Notes: generated from the letters alone by a model not told the origin. DNA of 64,000 bases from Siphonobacter aquaeclarae (GCF_900103285.1 NZ_FNGS01000005.1:368579-432578), one strand, 5' to 3'; counted from the first letter of the stretch, positions 24,892 to 34,430 are shown. Numbers and translations are program-made.

Positions 24892-25974
24892 ATGAAATTC
24901 ATCTATCCTCCCAAAGATCTCAGCCTTATCGATTCCGACGGGGTATCCCTGCACGGGTTCTTTTACCATTGTTTTAATGTATTGCCGACGATACACCGGT
25001 ATGTCAAGAACGTGGACCGGCAGATCATGCTCAATGCCCTGCGGGAGCGTTTCGACCTGTCGGACGAGTCGCTGATTTACCGGACCTTTCACGAGCACTC
25101 ACCCGGTATCGCCCCCAATCCCCAGCACCCGAAACGGCTGATGGAGTTTGCGGTACAGATCCGGGAGCAGTTCTGGGTGTCGTCCAACTACCACAATTTT
25201 GAGATATATTCAGGGCCGGCCGTCTCAGAAGCGGATGTGGAAGACGTCCTGGCGTGTTTCCGGGGCATGGAAGAGTCCCAGCCCAACCAGCAGGATCTCT
25301 TCAACATGATCATGCGGAACGACTACGGGTACGATTTGAAAGCCTTCCAGATCCGCAAGCATGACATCGACCTGAGGGCCAACTACAACGACGATTTCTC
25401 GCCCGTACACGAACGCATCGAGACATTCCTCAAAGAACCCAATTCTAACGGAATTGTGCTCTTGCACGGCCTTCCCGGCACCGGAAAGACGACGTACCTG
25501 CGCTACCTGATCTCGACGCTCAACAAGAAGATCATCTTCCTGCCGCCGCATTTGATGGATTTCATGGCCTCGCCGGAGTTTATCCCGTTTATCACCGACT
25601 ATCGGGATTCGATTCTCATCGTCGAAGACTGCGAAGAGCTCCTCAAACCCCGCGAGCAGAAGATGGGCGGGGCGTCGAGCGGGCTGACCAACCTGCTCAA
25701 CATCGGCGATGGCCTTTTGGCGGACGCCCTGAGCTTCAAAATCGTCTGTACCTTTAATACCGACCTCCGGAACATCGATCAGGCGATTCTGCGTAAAGGG
25801 CGCCTGATTGCCCGCTATGCCTTCCGCGCGCTCGATACCGACAAGGCCAACCAACTGGCCGAAAAGATCGGCAAGGAGCCGTCTTTTACGCATCCGGTGA
25901 CGCTGGCAGAGCTCTATAATGCAGGAGAAGAGAACTTTGCAGAAGTACCCGTTGACCGAAAACTGGGTTTCTGA
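24892..25974 (+). CDS. AAA ATPase with BCS1-like core
   Basis: 360 residues from ATG 24892 (ATG 24859 would add 11). The N-terminal ~170 residues are an unrecognised mixed domain (ERFDLSDESLIYRTF, EFAVQIREQFWVSSNY). The AAA core follows: Walker A HGLPGTGKT (192-200), Walker B ILIVEDCEE (241-249), sensor-1 Asn in CTFNTDLRNID, and Arg-finger region ILRKGRLIARY. SSGLTNLLNIGDGLL resembles the pre-sensor loop of BCS1/MoxR-like AAA proteins. It probably remodels a protein; the N-terminal domain should define the substrate and is the part worth studying. No membrane segment. Single gene with a strong terminator. Confidence 0.85.
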   Translation: MKFIYPPKDLSLIDSDGVSLHGFFYHCFNVLPTIHRYVKNVDRQIMLNALRERFDLSDESLIYRTFHEHSPGIAPNPQHPKRLMEFAVQIREQFWVSSNYHNFEIYSGPAVSEADVEDVLACFRGMEESQPNQQDLFNMIMRNDYGYDLKAFQIRKHDIDLRANYNDDFSPVHERIETFLKEPNSNGIVLLHGLPGTGKTTYLRYLISTLNKKIIFLPPHLMDFMASPEFIPFITDYRDSILIVEDCEELLKPREQKMGGASSGLTNLLNIGDGLLADALSFKIVCTFNTDLRNIDQAILRKGRLIARYAFRALDTDKANQLAEKIGKEPSFTHPVTLAELYNAGEENFAEVPVDRKLGF

Positions 25975-25998
25975 AGCAGAATAGGATCGTTTACTACC

Positions 25999-26026
25999 GT
26001 CCGCAGCCCACGCTGCGGACTTTTTT
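25999..26026 (+). terminator. Terminator of the AAA ATPase gene
   Basis: GTCCGCAGC, 4-nt loop, GCTGCGGAC, then TTTTTT. Confidence 0.92.
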
Positions 26027-26052
26027 ATGCCTGGAAAGTCGTACCCGCCACC

Positions 26053-26180
26053 GACCCCGAAGGGGTCAAACGTTAATAACCCGGGGCGTAGCCCCGGGAC
26101 CCAAAACGAAACGAGCACAGGTGAGGGAAATACCCCGGGCAAAACGCCCGGGGTCAATGACATTAGACCCCTCCGGGGTC
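26053..26180. repeat. Composite four-hairpin intergenic element, copy 1
   Basis: Hairpins in order: GACCCCGAAGGGGTC (26053-26067); CCCGGGGC-gta-GCCCCGGG (26080-26098); CCCCGGGC-aaaac-GCCCGGGG (26133-26153); GACCCCTCCGGGGTC (26166-26180). The outer hairpins are near-identical and followed or preceded by AACGTTAATA / GACATTA segments. Same architecture and length as 44478-44600. It ends 6 nt from the stop of the MazG-like gene. Confidence 0.85.
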
Positions 26181-26186
26181 AGGAGA

Positions 26187-26660
26187 TTACTCGTTCGTCA
26201 GAATCGTCTCCAGATCAGCAGGAGAGTAATTAACGGATTTCAACGTCTTGTGGTCGGCATCCCGGAAAACGAGCCATTTGCCGTTGTCTTCGCGGTAGTG
26301 GGCCTGGGTACCGTCTTTATCGAGGTAGTAGGCGACGGTGGCCTGAGCTTCCGCTTCGGTCTCACAGGCTTTGCTCATATTGGAGCGGTGGACTTCGTTG
26401 AAGAGGGCAGTGAACTTCTCTCCCAGGCCGAACTCGAGCACCGCGCCGGATAGGACGTACTGCAGGTCGCAGAGCGCGTCCGCGACACCAACGATATCCT
26501 TTGCTTCCACAGCTTCCCAGAATTCTTTCAATTCTTCCGCGAGCAGATCGTATCGGAGTTTGGCCCGTTTATCGGCCGGAATTTGTGGATCCGGTAAAAC
26601 AGGAGCATGAAAAGTACGATGAAATTCAGCGACTTGACTCAAAGAATATAAGGGTTCCAT
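26187..26660 (-). CDS. MazG-like / phosphoribosyl-ATP pyrophosphohydrolase-like protein
   Basis: 157 residues. The all-alpha NTP pyrophosphohydrolase signature is present: LRYDLLAEELKEFWEAV (EExxE) and DALCDLQYVLSGAVLEFGL (DxxxD), coordinating Mg2+ for hydrolysis of nucleoside triphosphates to monophosphates. In other Bacteroidota such stand-alone proteins are annotated as phosphoribosyl-ATP diphosphatase-like, but no histidine genes are near, so a house-cleaning nucleotide role is equally possible. The C-terminal ~45 residues (YYLDKDGTQAHYREDNGKWLVFRDADHK) form an added beta tail. It sits at the left edge of a 785-bp gene-poor stretch. Confidence 0.8.
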   Translation of the reverse strand: MEPLYSLSQVAEFHRTFHAPVLPDPQIPADKRAKLRYDLLAEELKEFWEAVEAKDIVGVADALCDLQYVLSGAVLEFGLGEKFTALFNEVHRSNMSKACETEAEAQATVAYYLDKDGTQAHYREDNGKWLVFRDADHKTLKSVNYSPADLETILTNE

Positions 26661-26940
26661 GTTGTCTGATAACCTACTTTATGTTGAATACAGGCTCTCG
26701 GCAGGTGTCCGAAAGCTCTCCGAAGATACGCAAAGATACAGCCCCGCGCCTACCCTTTGCCTGTTCAAATGTGCATTTGCGGCGTTCCACAGGTGTTTTT
26801 TAGTTAAGTGGCTCGGTATTAGCTACTTATTATCCACGTGGAACACCTCCGGCCCTCTTTTGCTAATCATGTGATATGGAACCGGTTATCCGGGCTTGTG
26901 TCAAGAGACGGTTTCGCAGAAATGAATGAGTGGAGAGAAG

Positions 26941-26958
26941 TCAGGACCGCGGTCCTGA
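26941..26958. repeat. 18-bp perfect palindrome
   Basis: TCAGGACCGCGGTCCTGA reads the same on both strands, in a region without a recognised gene. It could be an operator or a chance site; its length is unusual. Confidence 0.6.
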
Positions 26959-27193
26959 GAGTACTGAAAAGATGGGATTTCGGGGAAAGCGTTTCAGGGA
27001 AAAGTACAAAAATGGATACTGGATCTCGTATGTCTTGAAGGTACTGGGTGAAGCTGTTTCGTGAGATGACCAAGACAAAAGCTGACCGGCTGGCAAGTAA
27101 AACGGCAACGTATTTCCCGATTTCAAAGTTGAATATTTCCGTGAAAAGAGCGTTAACCGCTAAGAAGTATAGTTGTTGGTTTGGGCATACCGT

Positions 27194-27331
27194 CCGGTGG
27201 TTTGGACCCGCTCAACCACTGGATGGCAGCGGCTGTCATGGCAACTTTTGAGGTCCTTTTCCAACACCATGCTCCACGTCCCCTGCCCCTTTGTGAACTA
27301 GCCGGTGGTTTCGACCCGCTCAACCACCAGG
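27194..27331. repeat. Two degenerate REP-like units
   Basis: 27194-27222 and 27302-27331 each read CCGGTGGTTT(G/C)GACCCGC, then TCAACCAC. They are direct copies about 108 bp apart and a diverged subtype of the unit at 20457. Confidence 0.7.
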
Positions 27332-27445
27332 AGCGAACTCGCCCTCACCCATAAATGGGTCGTTCTGTTCGGATCATTTCGAATGAATATTCAATTATAA
27401 TTTCATACAAAGAAAAACCCGAACACATCATTCGGGTGCATGGGA

Positions 27446-27877
27446 TCAGATGATTTCAGCCCAGGTTTGGTCGGAATAGAAAACGATCATCTTGACGACA
27501 TGTTTCCCTTCCTGGTGCGCAGTTTCCTCCCCGCGAGAATGCAACCAATCGACCTTCGGTGCAGCTCCGTTCTTTCTGGGCGATTCTGGCGGCCTTGAAT
27601 TGGACGGGAATTCGGACCTAAAGGATTGACTGTAAGCAGGTTGAGGTTGGTTTTTGGCTGCCTGGACAGGCGCGGCCGGATTTTCATCGCAGAGCCATTC
27701 GAAGGTCACCTCCGGATAATGCTTCACGATCTTGCGCGTAATGTCCATACTGAGGCGGTTTCGCTCCGATAATATGTGCGAAATGCTCGATCTGGGGATT
27801 CCAATGGCATCGGCGAACTGGGCAGCGGTCAAATTCTTGGACTCCAACAGGTGCAGGACTTTTTCTTTGTCGCTCAT
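27446..27877 (-). CDS. XRE-family transcriptional regulator
   Basis: 143 residues from ATG 27875-27877 (a TTG three codons earlier is unlikely). The N-terminal helix-turn-helix is clear: KVLHLLESKNLTAAQFADAIGIPRSSISHILSERNRLS, with helix 2 TAAQFADAIG and recognition helix RSSISHILSERNR. The middle is a Pro/Gln/Ser-rich linker; the C-terminal ~30 residues (GKHVVKMIVFYSDQTWAEII) look like a beta/effector-like segment and are not recognised. It sits downstream of a 310-bp region with multiple TTTAC-gatt-GTAAA sites, so it is a probable autorepressor. No toxin or phage gene is adjacent. Confidence 0.88.
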   Translation of the reverse strand: MSDKEKVLHLLESKNLTAAQFADAIGIPRSSISHILSERNRLSMDITRKIVKHYPEVTFEWLCDENPAAPVQAAKNQPQPAYSQSFRSEFPSNSRPPESPRKNGAAPKVDWLHSRGEETAHQEGKHVVKMIVFYSDQTWAEII

Positions 27878-27906
27878 AATATACAATTGTGACTAGTGCG
27901 GATGCA

Positions 27907-27937
27907 CAAATGTATTTCAACAATGTAAACAATGCAA
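27907..27937 (-). promoter_or_regulatory. Promoter of the XRE gene
   Basis: On the minus strand TTG (complement of 27935-27937), 20-bp spacer, TACATTTG (27907-27914). A half-site GTTTACA (27924-27930 complement) lies in the spacer, where a repressor would block polymerase. Confidence 0.6.
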
Positions 27938-27994
27938 GGAAAACGATAAACAAAATTAAATTCACACTTGGAAATAGAAGTTACATTTGGATTG

Positions 27995-28062
27995 TTACGA
28001 TTGTAAAATGTGAATTGGTGCTGGAATTGCTGATAATCAGCGTGGTTTACGATTGTAAACCA
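27995..28062. promoter_or_regulatory. Two operator-like palindromes upstream of the XRE gene
   Basis: TTACGATTGTAAA occurs at 27995-28007 and 28047-28059, 52 bp apart (about five helical turns). The second is part of the perfect 20-bp palindrome TGGTTTAC-gatt-GTAAACCA (28043-28062). A 13-bp palindrome GCTGATAATCAGC (28029-28041) lies between them. A third copy of the motif is at 51165. Confidence 0.6.
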
Positions 28063-28188
28063 GTGTTTTCGTTGGAAGATTACAAAAGGAACACCCGATT
28101 CAATTACAAATGGATACGTTACAGATGGACACAAAAAAAGGAGAAGCATGGGGCCTCTCCTTCCGAATTTACATTCCTGTCAGTTATA

Positions 28189-29007
28189 TTATACGGCTAC
28201 ATTGTTCTCACGCAGCGCCTGATTCAGCGATGTTTTGAGATCTGTGCTTTCCTTCCGCTTGCCGATAATCAGGGCGCAGGGTACCTGGTAATCGCCGGCC
28301 GGGAAATGCTTCGTAAACGAGCCCGGAATAACGACGGAGTTTTCCGGTACACGACCCACGTATTCGACCGGAGAATCACCCGTAACGTCGATTACCTTGG
28401 AGCTACCCGTAATGACTACGCCAGCTCCCAGAACGGCTTTTTTGCCGATTCTGGCCCCTTCTACAACGATACAGCGCGACCCGATAAAGGCGCCGTCCTC
28501 GATAATCACCGGAGCCGCCTGAGGGGGTTCCAGCACGCCGCCGATACCAACGCCGCCACTGAGGTGAACGTCCTTTCCGATCTGCGCGCAGGAGCCTACA
28601 GTAGCCCAGGTATCCACCATCGTGCCGGCGTCAACATAGGCACCTATATTAATATAAGAAGGCATCAGAATAACGCCTTTTGAGATATAGGAACCGTAAC
28701 GGGCAACGGCCGGCGGTACGACCCGTACGCCGAGGGCATCGTATCCGGTCTTTAACTTCATCTTGTCGTGGTATTGGAAAATTCCAACTTCCTCGACTTT
28801 CATCTGCTGCAGGGGAAAATAGAGGACGATGGCTTTCTTAACCCATTCATTGACTTGCCAGTCCCCGTTTAGCAACGGCTCGGCTACCCGGAGGGTACCT
28901 TTATCAACTTGCTCAATGACTTCAGCAATGGCATCTTTAGCAGAAGGTGTGGTTAGCAACTGGCGATCTTCCCAGATTTGCTCAATGGTGGTTTGTAGCG
29001 TACTCAT
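28189..29007 (-). CDS. dapD: 2,3,4,5-tetrahydropyridine-2,6-dicarboxylate N-succinyltransferase
   Basis: 272 residues from ATG 29005-29007. DapD uses succinyl-CoA in the succinylase branch of lysine and diaminopimelate synthesis, and DAP feeds peptidoglycan. The left-handed beta-helix hexapeptide repeats are visible (GVILMPSYINIGAYVDAGTMVDTWATVGSCAQIGKDVHLSGGVGIGGVL, read as repeats of [LIV]-G-x4). The segment DGAFIGSRCIVVEGARIGK and the C-terminal KHFPAGDYQVPCALIIGKR are typical. Length is normal. The upstream extension to 29076 is basic and not conserved in the family. No other lysine genes in the window. Confidence 0.96.
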   Translation of the reverse strand: MSTLQTTIEQIWEDRQLLTTPSAKDAIAEVIEQVDKGTLRVAEPLLNGDWQVNEWVKKAIVLYFPLQQMKVEEVGIFQYHDKMKLKTGYDALGVRVVPPAVARYGSYISKGVILMPSYINIGAYVDAGTMVDTWATVGSCAQIGKDVHLSGGVGIGGVLEPPQAAPVIIEDGAFIGSRCIVVEGARIGKKAVLGAGVVITGSSKVIDVTGDSPVEYVGRVPENSVVIPGSFTKHFPAGDYQVPCALIIGKRKESTDLKTSLNQALRENNVAV

Positions 29008-30476
<1,469 letters not shown>

Positions 30477-30500
30477 TTCGTTTTCGAATAGATAAAAAAA

Positions 30501-30529
30501 GGATTCCAGGTACCTGGAATCCTTTTTTT
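30501..30529. terminator. Terminator of gapA, perfect palindrome
   Basis: GGATTCCAGGT and ACCTGGAATCC form an exact 22-bp palindrome, with A-run before and T-run after, so it can act in both directions. Confidence 0.93.
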
Positions 30530-30661
30530 ATGAGCCGGTTTGATGTTCGGCCATCGCACCAGTTTACGTAGCCCTGAACGCGCCAGAAAGGCCCTATACG
30601 GCGTCCTATTTCTTCACCTTACGAACTTGCCGTCCGGAACAATGCTAGTAGCCTAACGGTC

Positions 30662-31948
30662 CTATTCTAATTCTGCCAAATCGGCTACAACAAACGTACT
30701 TCCTCCCACGACGATCAGGTCATTTGGATCAGCATGTTCCCTGGCATACCGCAAAGCATCGTTTACATCCGGCGTAAAGAACTCGGCAGCCAACCCCGCA
30801 GCCCCTGCCTTTTCGACCAAATCCGAGACAGCCAGTCCGCGAAACGTAGACGGCTGACAGAATACGTACTTTGCATCTTTCGGAAACAGGGGAAGAATCT
30901 TGCCCAAATCTTTGTCTTTTACAAAGCCCAGCACTAACCATAGTTGCCGGTGCGAAATAGATGCTGCCGTTTCCAGTACCTCCCGGATACCCGGTTCGTT
31001 GTGTCCCGTGTCACAAAACACCAGAGGATCAGTACCCAATTGCTGCCAACGCCCCTTTAAACCGGATAATTTAACCACCTGCCTGAGCGCTGACGTTTGC
31101 GTATTTGCAGAGATTTCGAATCCTGCATCGTTCAGCGCATCCACAGCACGCAAAACGCCCAGTACATTTTTGCGTTGATAGCTTCCTGTCAGATCCAGTT
31201 CTATCGTTTGGGCGCCATGCGGACCGTCAATTTCCATTTTCCGGAATCCGCCGTTTACTTCTTCCGACATAACCCGGTAAGAATCCGGTGCGAAGAAGAT
31301 CGGGCTACCGGTTTCCTTCGCCTTCTTCCGGAAGACGTCGTCTTCACCGTGTTCGCTGATCACCACCGGTATACCCGGCTTGATAATACCTGCTTTCTCG
31401 CCCGCAATTTTCTCCAGGGTATCTCCCAGGACATCGGCGTGATCCCATCCGATATTCGTAATGACAGAAAGTAACGGGGTAATGATGTTCGTCGAATCGA
31501 GGCGGCCACCCATTCCCACTTCCACTACGGCGATATCCACTTCCTGGCGGGCAAATTCATGGAAAGCCATGGCTACCGTCCACTCAAAAAACGATGCATT
31601 TATTGATTGAATATACATTCGGTAGGTCTCCACAAATGACACAACCTGCTGTTTTTCAATGGGTTGTCCATTAATCCGAATGCGTTCGGTGAAGTCTTTC
31701 AGATGAGGCGAAGTATACAGGCCGGTTTTATACCCCGCTTCCTGCAGAATCGAAGCGAGCATGTGTGAGGTGCTCCCCTTCCCGTTCGTACCGGCCACGT
31801 GAATCGCACGGAATCGGCGATGCGGGTTGCCCGTCAGCTCCATCAGGGCTTCGGTATTGGCCAGCCCGGGCTTGAAAGCTTCCTTCCCGATGAGGTGAAA
31901 CACCGGTAATTGCTGGTAGAGAAAATCGATGGTTTCCTGGTAAGTCAT
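30662..31948 (-). CDS. folC: Bifunctional folylpolyglutamate synthase / dihydrofolate synthase
   Basis: 428 residues from ATG 31946-31948. FolC adds glutamate to dihydropteroate (dihydrofolate synthase) and further glutamates to folates. ATP P-loop HVAGTNGKGSTSHML (52-60), the omega-loop SPHLKDFTERIRING, the Mur-ligase signature EVGMGGRLDSTN and the C-terminal ligase motifs DTGHNEPGI and DLIVVGGSTFV are all present. The upstream frame to 31969 is not an ATG. The ATG follows directly after the T-run of a terminator-like hairpin (31949-31979), which may limit read-through from the tonB-like gene. Confidence 0.95.
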   Translation of the reverse strand: MTYQETIDFLYQQLPVFHLIGKEAFKPGLANTEALMELTGNPHRRFRAIHVAGTNGKGSTSHMLASILQEAGYKTGLYTSPHLKDFTERIRINGQPIEKQQVVSFVETYRMYIQSINASFFEWTVAMAFHEFARQEVDIAVVEVGMGGRLDSTNIITPLLSVITNIGWDHADVLGDTLEKIAGEKAGIIKPGIPVVISEHGEDDVFRKKAKETGSPIFFAPDSYRVMSEEVNGGFRKMEIDGPHGAQTIELDLTGSYQRKNVLGVLRAVDALNDAGFEISANTQTSALRQVVKLSGLKGRWQQLGTDPLVFCDTGHNEPGIREVLETAASISHRQLWLVLGFVKDKDLGKILPLFPKDAKYVFCQPSTFRGLAVSDLVEKAGAAGLAAEFFTPDVNDALRYAREHADPNDLIVVGGSTFVVADLAELE

Positions 31949-31979
31949 AAAAAAATGCGTACCCGGCAAAGGTACGCAT
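31949..31979 (-). terminator. Terminator-like hairpin abutting the folC start
   Basis: On the minus strand ATGCGTACC, 7-nt loop, GGTACGCAT (31955-31979), then a T-run (31949-31954) that ends directly at the folC ATG (31946-31948). It follows the stop of the tonB-like gene by 26 nt. Confidence 0.75.
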
Positions 31980-32005
31980 GGTATGCATTCGATTATGTTC
32001 TTTTC

Positions 32006-32929
32006 CTATTGAGAACGTACCACAAACGTGATTGTTCCGGAAGAACTGGACGGCCGTGAACCGGAAGAGTTGGTCGGAACGAAATCCAGCTTCTCAATTT
32101 CCTGCAACAACTTCCGTACATCCGCCGGGCTCAGCGTTGCTTCTACGACGGTTTTCGAAATGAGGTTTCCATTCTCATCCACCTTGATGCGTATTACGGC
32201 CTTACCGTCGGAGTTCAGCCCCGAAGGAGACGGCCTGCGTGTCCAGGTCCACCCGGTCATGCTCAGCGAGGAGCCCCCGCTGCCGCCACCCCCGCCATTG
32301 CCTTTTCCATATAGGCCCTTTCCGTCGACCTTTCCATCCGGACTGCCGTAATCACCTACTCCCTTGCCACCGGCGGGGCCGTTATTGTTGCCTCCAGGCT
32401 CGTCACTGGTACCTGTCGTACCGTTGGACTTCGCTTTTCCGTAAAGTCCCTTAGAATCGACTTTAGGCTGCTCTACGGGCTTCGCCACTGCTTTCGGAGG
32501 GGCGGAAACTTTTGCTTCTTCCTTTACCTCCTTCGGCTCCGGCTTCGGAACCACCTTGACCGGACTTTCCACCTTCGAGGTTTTCAAAGGTGCTTCGACA
32601 GCTTTAGGCGTCGGTTTCGGAGCAACCTCCTTTATTTCTTCGCGGTGGCGTACTTTCTCGACTTTGGCTTCTTCCTTTGCCGGCTTTGACTCCACCCGGC
32701 TTTTGATCGCACTGGGTTTGTTATGTGTCTGAATATCCCCGCTGCCCAGGGCTCCGTTGCCGAGATTGGCCAGTTCAATGCCTACCATCGGTTCGGGCGG
32801 AGGCGTCAGCTTCCACATTCCAACCAGCCAGAGCAGCAGAAAAAGGAGAACATAGATCACCGTCGTCCACAAAAATGCTTGTGAGCGGTTCTTCCGTTCT
32901 TCTTCTTCGATCAGCAAAGTAGTGTTCAT
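32006..32929 (-). CDS. TonB-like energy transducer
   Basis: 307 residues from ATG 32927-32929. One N-terminal membrane helix (~20-42, AFLWTTVIYVLLFLLLWLVG) with a short cytoplasmic start rich in Glu/Arg, a long periplasmic Pro/Lys/Glu/Val linker (~70-170), a Gly/Asn-rich hinge, and a C-terminal domain (SLSMTGWTWTRRPSPSGLNS, AVIRIKVDENGNLIS, ...) that resembles the TonB C-terminal domain of Bacteroidota-type 'energy transducer' proteins. It should couple proton-motive force from ExbBD to outer-membrane receptors, but no exbB/exbD is near. Gly-repeat region might be variable in length between strains. Confidence 0.75.
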   Translation of the reverse strand: MNTTLLIEEEERKNRSQAFLWTTVIYVLLFLLLWLVGMWKLTPPPEPMVGIELANLGNGALGSGDIQTHNKPSAIKSRVESKPAKEEAKVEKVRHREEIKEVAPKPTPKAVEAPLKTSKVESPVKVVPKPEPKEVKEEAKVSAPPKAVAKPVEQPKVDSKGLYGKAKSNGTTGTSDEPGGNNNGPAGGKGVGDYGSPDGKVDGKGLYGKGNGGGGGSGGSSLSMTGWTWTRRPSPSGLNSDGKAVIRIKVDENGNLISKTVVEATLSPADVRKLLQEIEKLDFVPTNSSGSRPSSSSGTITFVVRSQ

Positions 32930-32993
32930 AATAAGAGACACGATACCTGAATTTTCCTTTACAACGAATGTGTGCTGACATTCGTATTCCGGC

Positions 32994-33026
32994 ATGAAAA
33001 AACCGGGCCGTCAGACAGTCCGGTTT
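32994..33026 (-). terminator. Terminator of the HU-CCDC81/SPOR gene
   Basis: On the minus strand AAACCGG pairs with CCGGTTT (33000-33006 with 33020-33026) and T residues follow. It lies between the tonB-like start and the SPOR gene stop. Confidence 0.7.
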
Positions 33027-33056
33027 CGAAAATACAACCAAATCCGGCAAATGCAA

Positions 33057-34157
33057 CTATTCTCCGACCGATTTGAGGATCCAGAGATTGTTGTGGAAAT
33101 GGGTACCCAGCTTCTGTGCAGCACGTTGCGCTGCTTCCGCTGAAGTTAATTTTTCTCCGATAATTACTTTCACCAGGCCCTTCGTCCGGGGTTTGATCAG
33201 ACGTACAGCATAACCGTCCTTCTCGAGCTGCGTCTTCATCCGGTTCGCGTACTTCACACCACCGAAACTGCCGGCGACAATATAATACCCCTTTTCAACC
33301 GCCGCGTCGCTTTCGACAAATTTCACGCGGGAAGGCACGACCAGGAATTTGGTATGATTTTCTACTATTTCTTCTTTGATTTCCGGTGCTTTCGGTACTT
33401 CCGCTACCGGCGCTTCGAACTTCGCAGTAGCAGATTCGGTCGGCTTCGGTGCCACGATAGCCTTAGGCCTGGCTTTTTCCACCTTCGGAGCGACGACCGG
33501 CGCCGCTGCTTTCTTTTTCGCCGCCCAACTGAAATCAAACACCGAAAAAGGGTTCATGCTCGAGAGCGTGGTCGTACGACCGGTAAACCAGATCCCCAAT
33601 ACCACCACAACCAGCGACGCAGCCGTCCAGGAAAGCCATTTCCGACGCGTAGGTAGCGGGCGAATGACTGCCTCCTGCTCAACTTCCTCGATTTCCGGCT
33701 CCAGCACTGCCGGGCGGGCCACCGGCGCTATGCGCGTCTGCCGTACGAAAGCAGGCGTCAGCTCGGGCATACCAAAGCTGTCGCCGTGGAAATTGATTTT
33801 TCCTTCCGGAGCAAAAACCAGCTTACCCTCCGAATTGAGCGTAAACATTCCCAGCTGGTCAAAACGGTAGTGTTCTTTCTGACGGATTTCGGAGCGGACA
33901 TGCTCGACGAAGGCACGCAGCCGGGTTTTGACTTCCTCCCGGGAACGATGTTCGGCAGTCGCTACATAGCTCGACAACAGGCCGTCGTCGAACTGAAGCA
34001 TCTCATTGAAAACCAAGCGTTTCCGGGGAGGAAGTACCTGCCCGTCCTGCAAAAAAGTAGCCGAATCAAAATTGCCGATAAATCCCCCGAAATCAGGTAT
34101 TACCACACAATCCTGCTCAAAAAGCAAATTTTTCACATGTTCCGGAATCGTCGTCAT
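33057..34157 (-). CDS. HU-CCDC81 and SPOR domain membrane protein
   Basis: 366 residues from ATG 34155-34157. Residues ~1-140 are the two small HU-like CCDC81 domains of Bacteroidota (LLFEQDCVVIPDFGGFIGNFDSA, RKRLVFNEMLQFDDGLLSSYVA, FDQLGMFTLNSEGKLVF). A single membrane helix follows (~175-195, WTAASLVVVVLGIWFTG), then an Ala/Pro/Lys linker and a C-terminal SPOR domain (~295-366: KGYYIVAGSFGGVKYANRM, VKVIIGEKLTSAEAAQRAAQKL). SPOR domains bind denuded peptidoglycan at division sites, so the protein probably links the inner side of the envelope to septal wall. Neighbouring TonB-like gene is on the same strand. Confidence 0.92.
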   Translation of the reverse strand: MTTIPEHVKNLLFEQDCVVIPDFGGFIGNFDSATFLQDGQVLPPRKRLVFNEMLQFDDGLLSSYVATAEHRSREEVKTRLRAFVEHVRSEIRQKEHYRFDQLGMFTLNSEGKLVFAPEGKINFHGDSFGMPELTPAFVRQTRIAPVARPAVLEPEIEEVEQEAVIRPLPTRRKWLSWTAASLVVVVLGIWFTGRTTTLSSMNPFSVFDFSWAAKKKAAAPVVAPKVEKARPKAIVAPKPTESATAKFEAPVAEVPKAPEIKEEIVENHTKFLVVPSRVKFVESDAAVEKGYYIVAGSFGGVKYANRMKTQLEKDGYAVRLIKPRTKGLVKVIIGEKLTSAEAAQRAAQKLGTHFHNNLWILKSVGE

Positions 34158-34382
34158 CTTCAACTATGCGTCTGAGGTTGAACCACTTTTGTAACAGACT
34201 GATTATCAAAAGATTTCTTTCGAAGGGAATTCTTCTGATACTTAAAGGTACACGAACCCGCGGCAAAAGTCAAATCCGGAAAACAATCATTCCCAGAAGA
34301 AAAAGAGAAAAATACTTCCGCAAGATCGGAGAATCACGCGAGCGAAATGCCGGTAATTTTCTGTTTGTCAGCCGGTTACAAA

Positions 34383-34415
34383 AAAAGAGCCGCTCCCTCC
34401 GGAAGCGGCTCTTTT
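34383..34415 (-). terminator. Terminator of the outer-membrane barrel gene
   Basis: AAAAGAGCCGCT (34383-34394) pairs with AGCGGCTCTTTT (34404-34415); the A/T ends serve as T-run on the minus strand, 15 nt after the stop. Confidence 0.9.
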
Positions 34416-34430
34416 CTGGCGAAAAATTTC

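Larger units (their letters stand above)
26661..27445. other. 785-bp gene-poor region
   Basis: No frame here looks like a real gene; short frames have low-complexity or repeat-derived products. It contains GTTCCAC/GTGGAAC arms (around 26783 and 26836), an 18-bp perfect palindrome (26941-26958), and two degenerate REP-like units (27194, 27302) with 'GACCCGCTCAACCAC' in place of 'GACGTAGCTCAACCAC'. It could be a decayed gene or a repeat sink. Confidence 0.55.

Noticed and set aside
26659..27251. Three short frames in the gene-poor stretch (26659-26874, 26838-27038, 27048-27251)
   Set aside because: No conserved motif, overlapping one another, unlike neighbours in codon use.
23219..27331. A possible genomic island with defence genes around the repeats
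   Set aside because: The genes are common accessory families (AHSA1, DoxX, GNAT, DUF4256, MazG-like), without integrase, transposase or known defence motifs.
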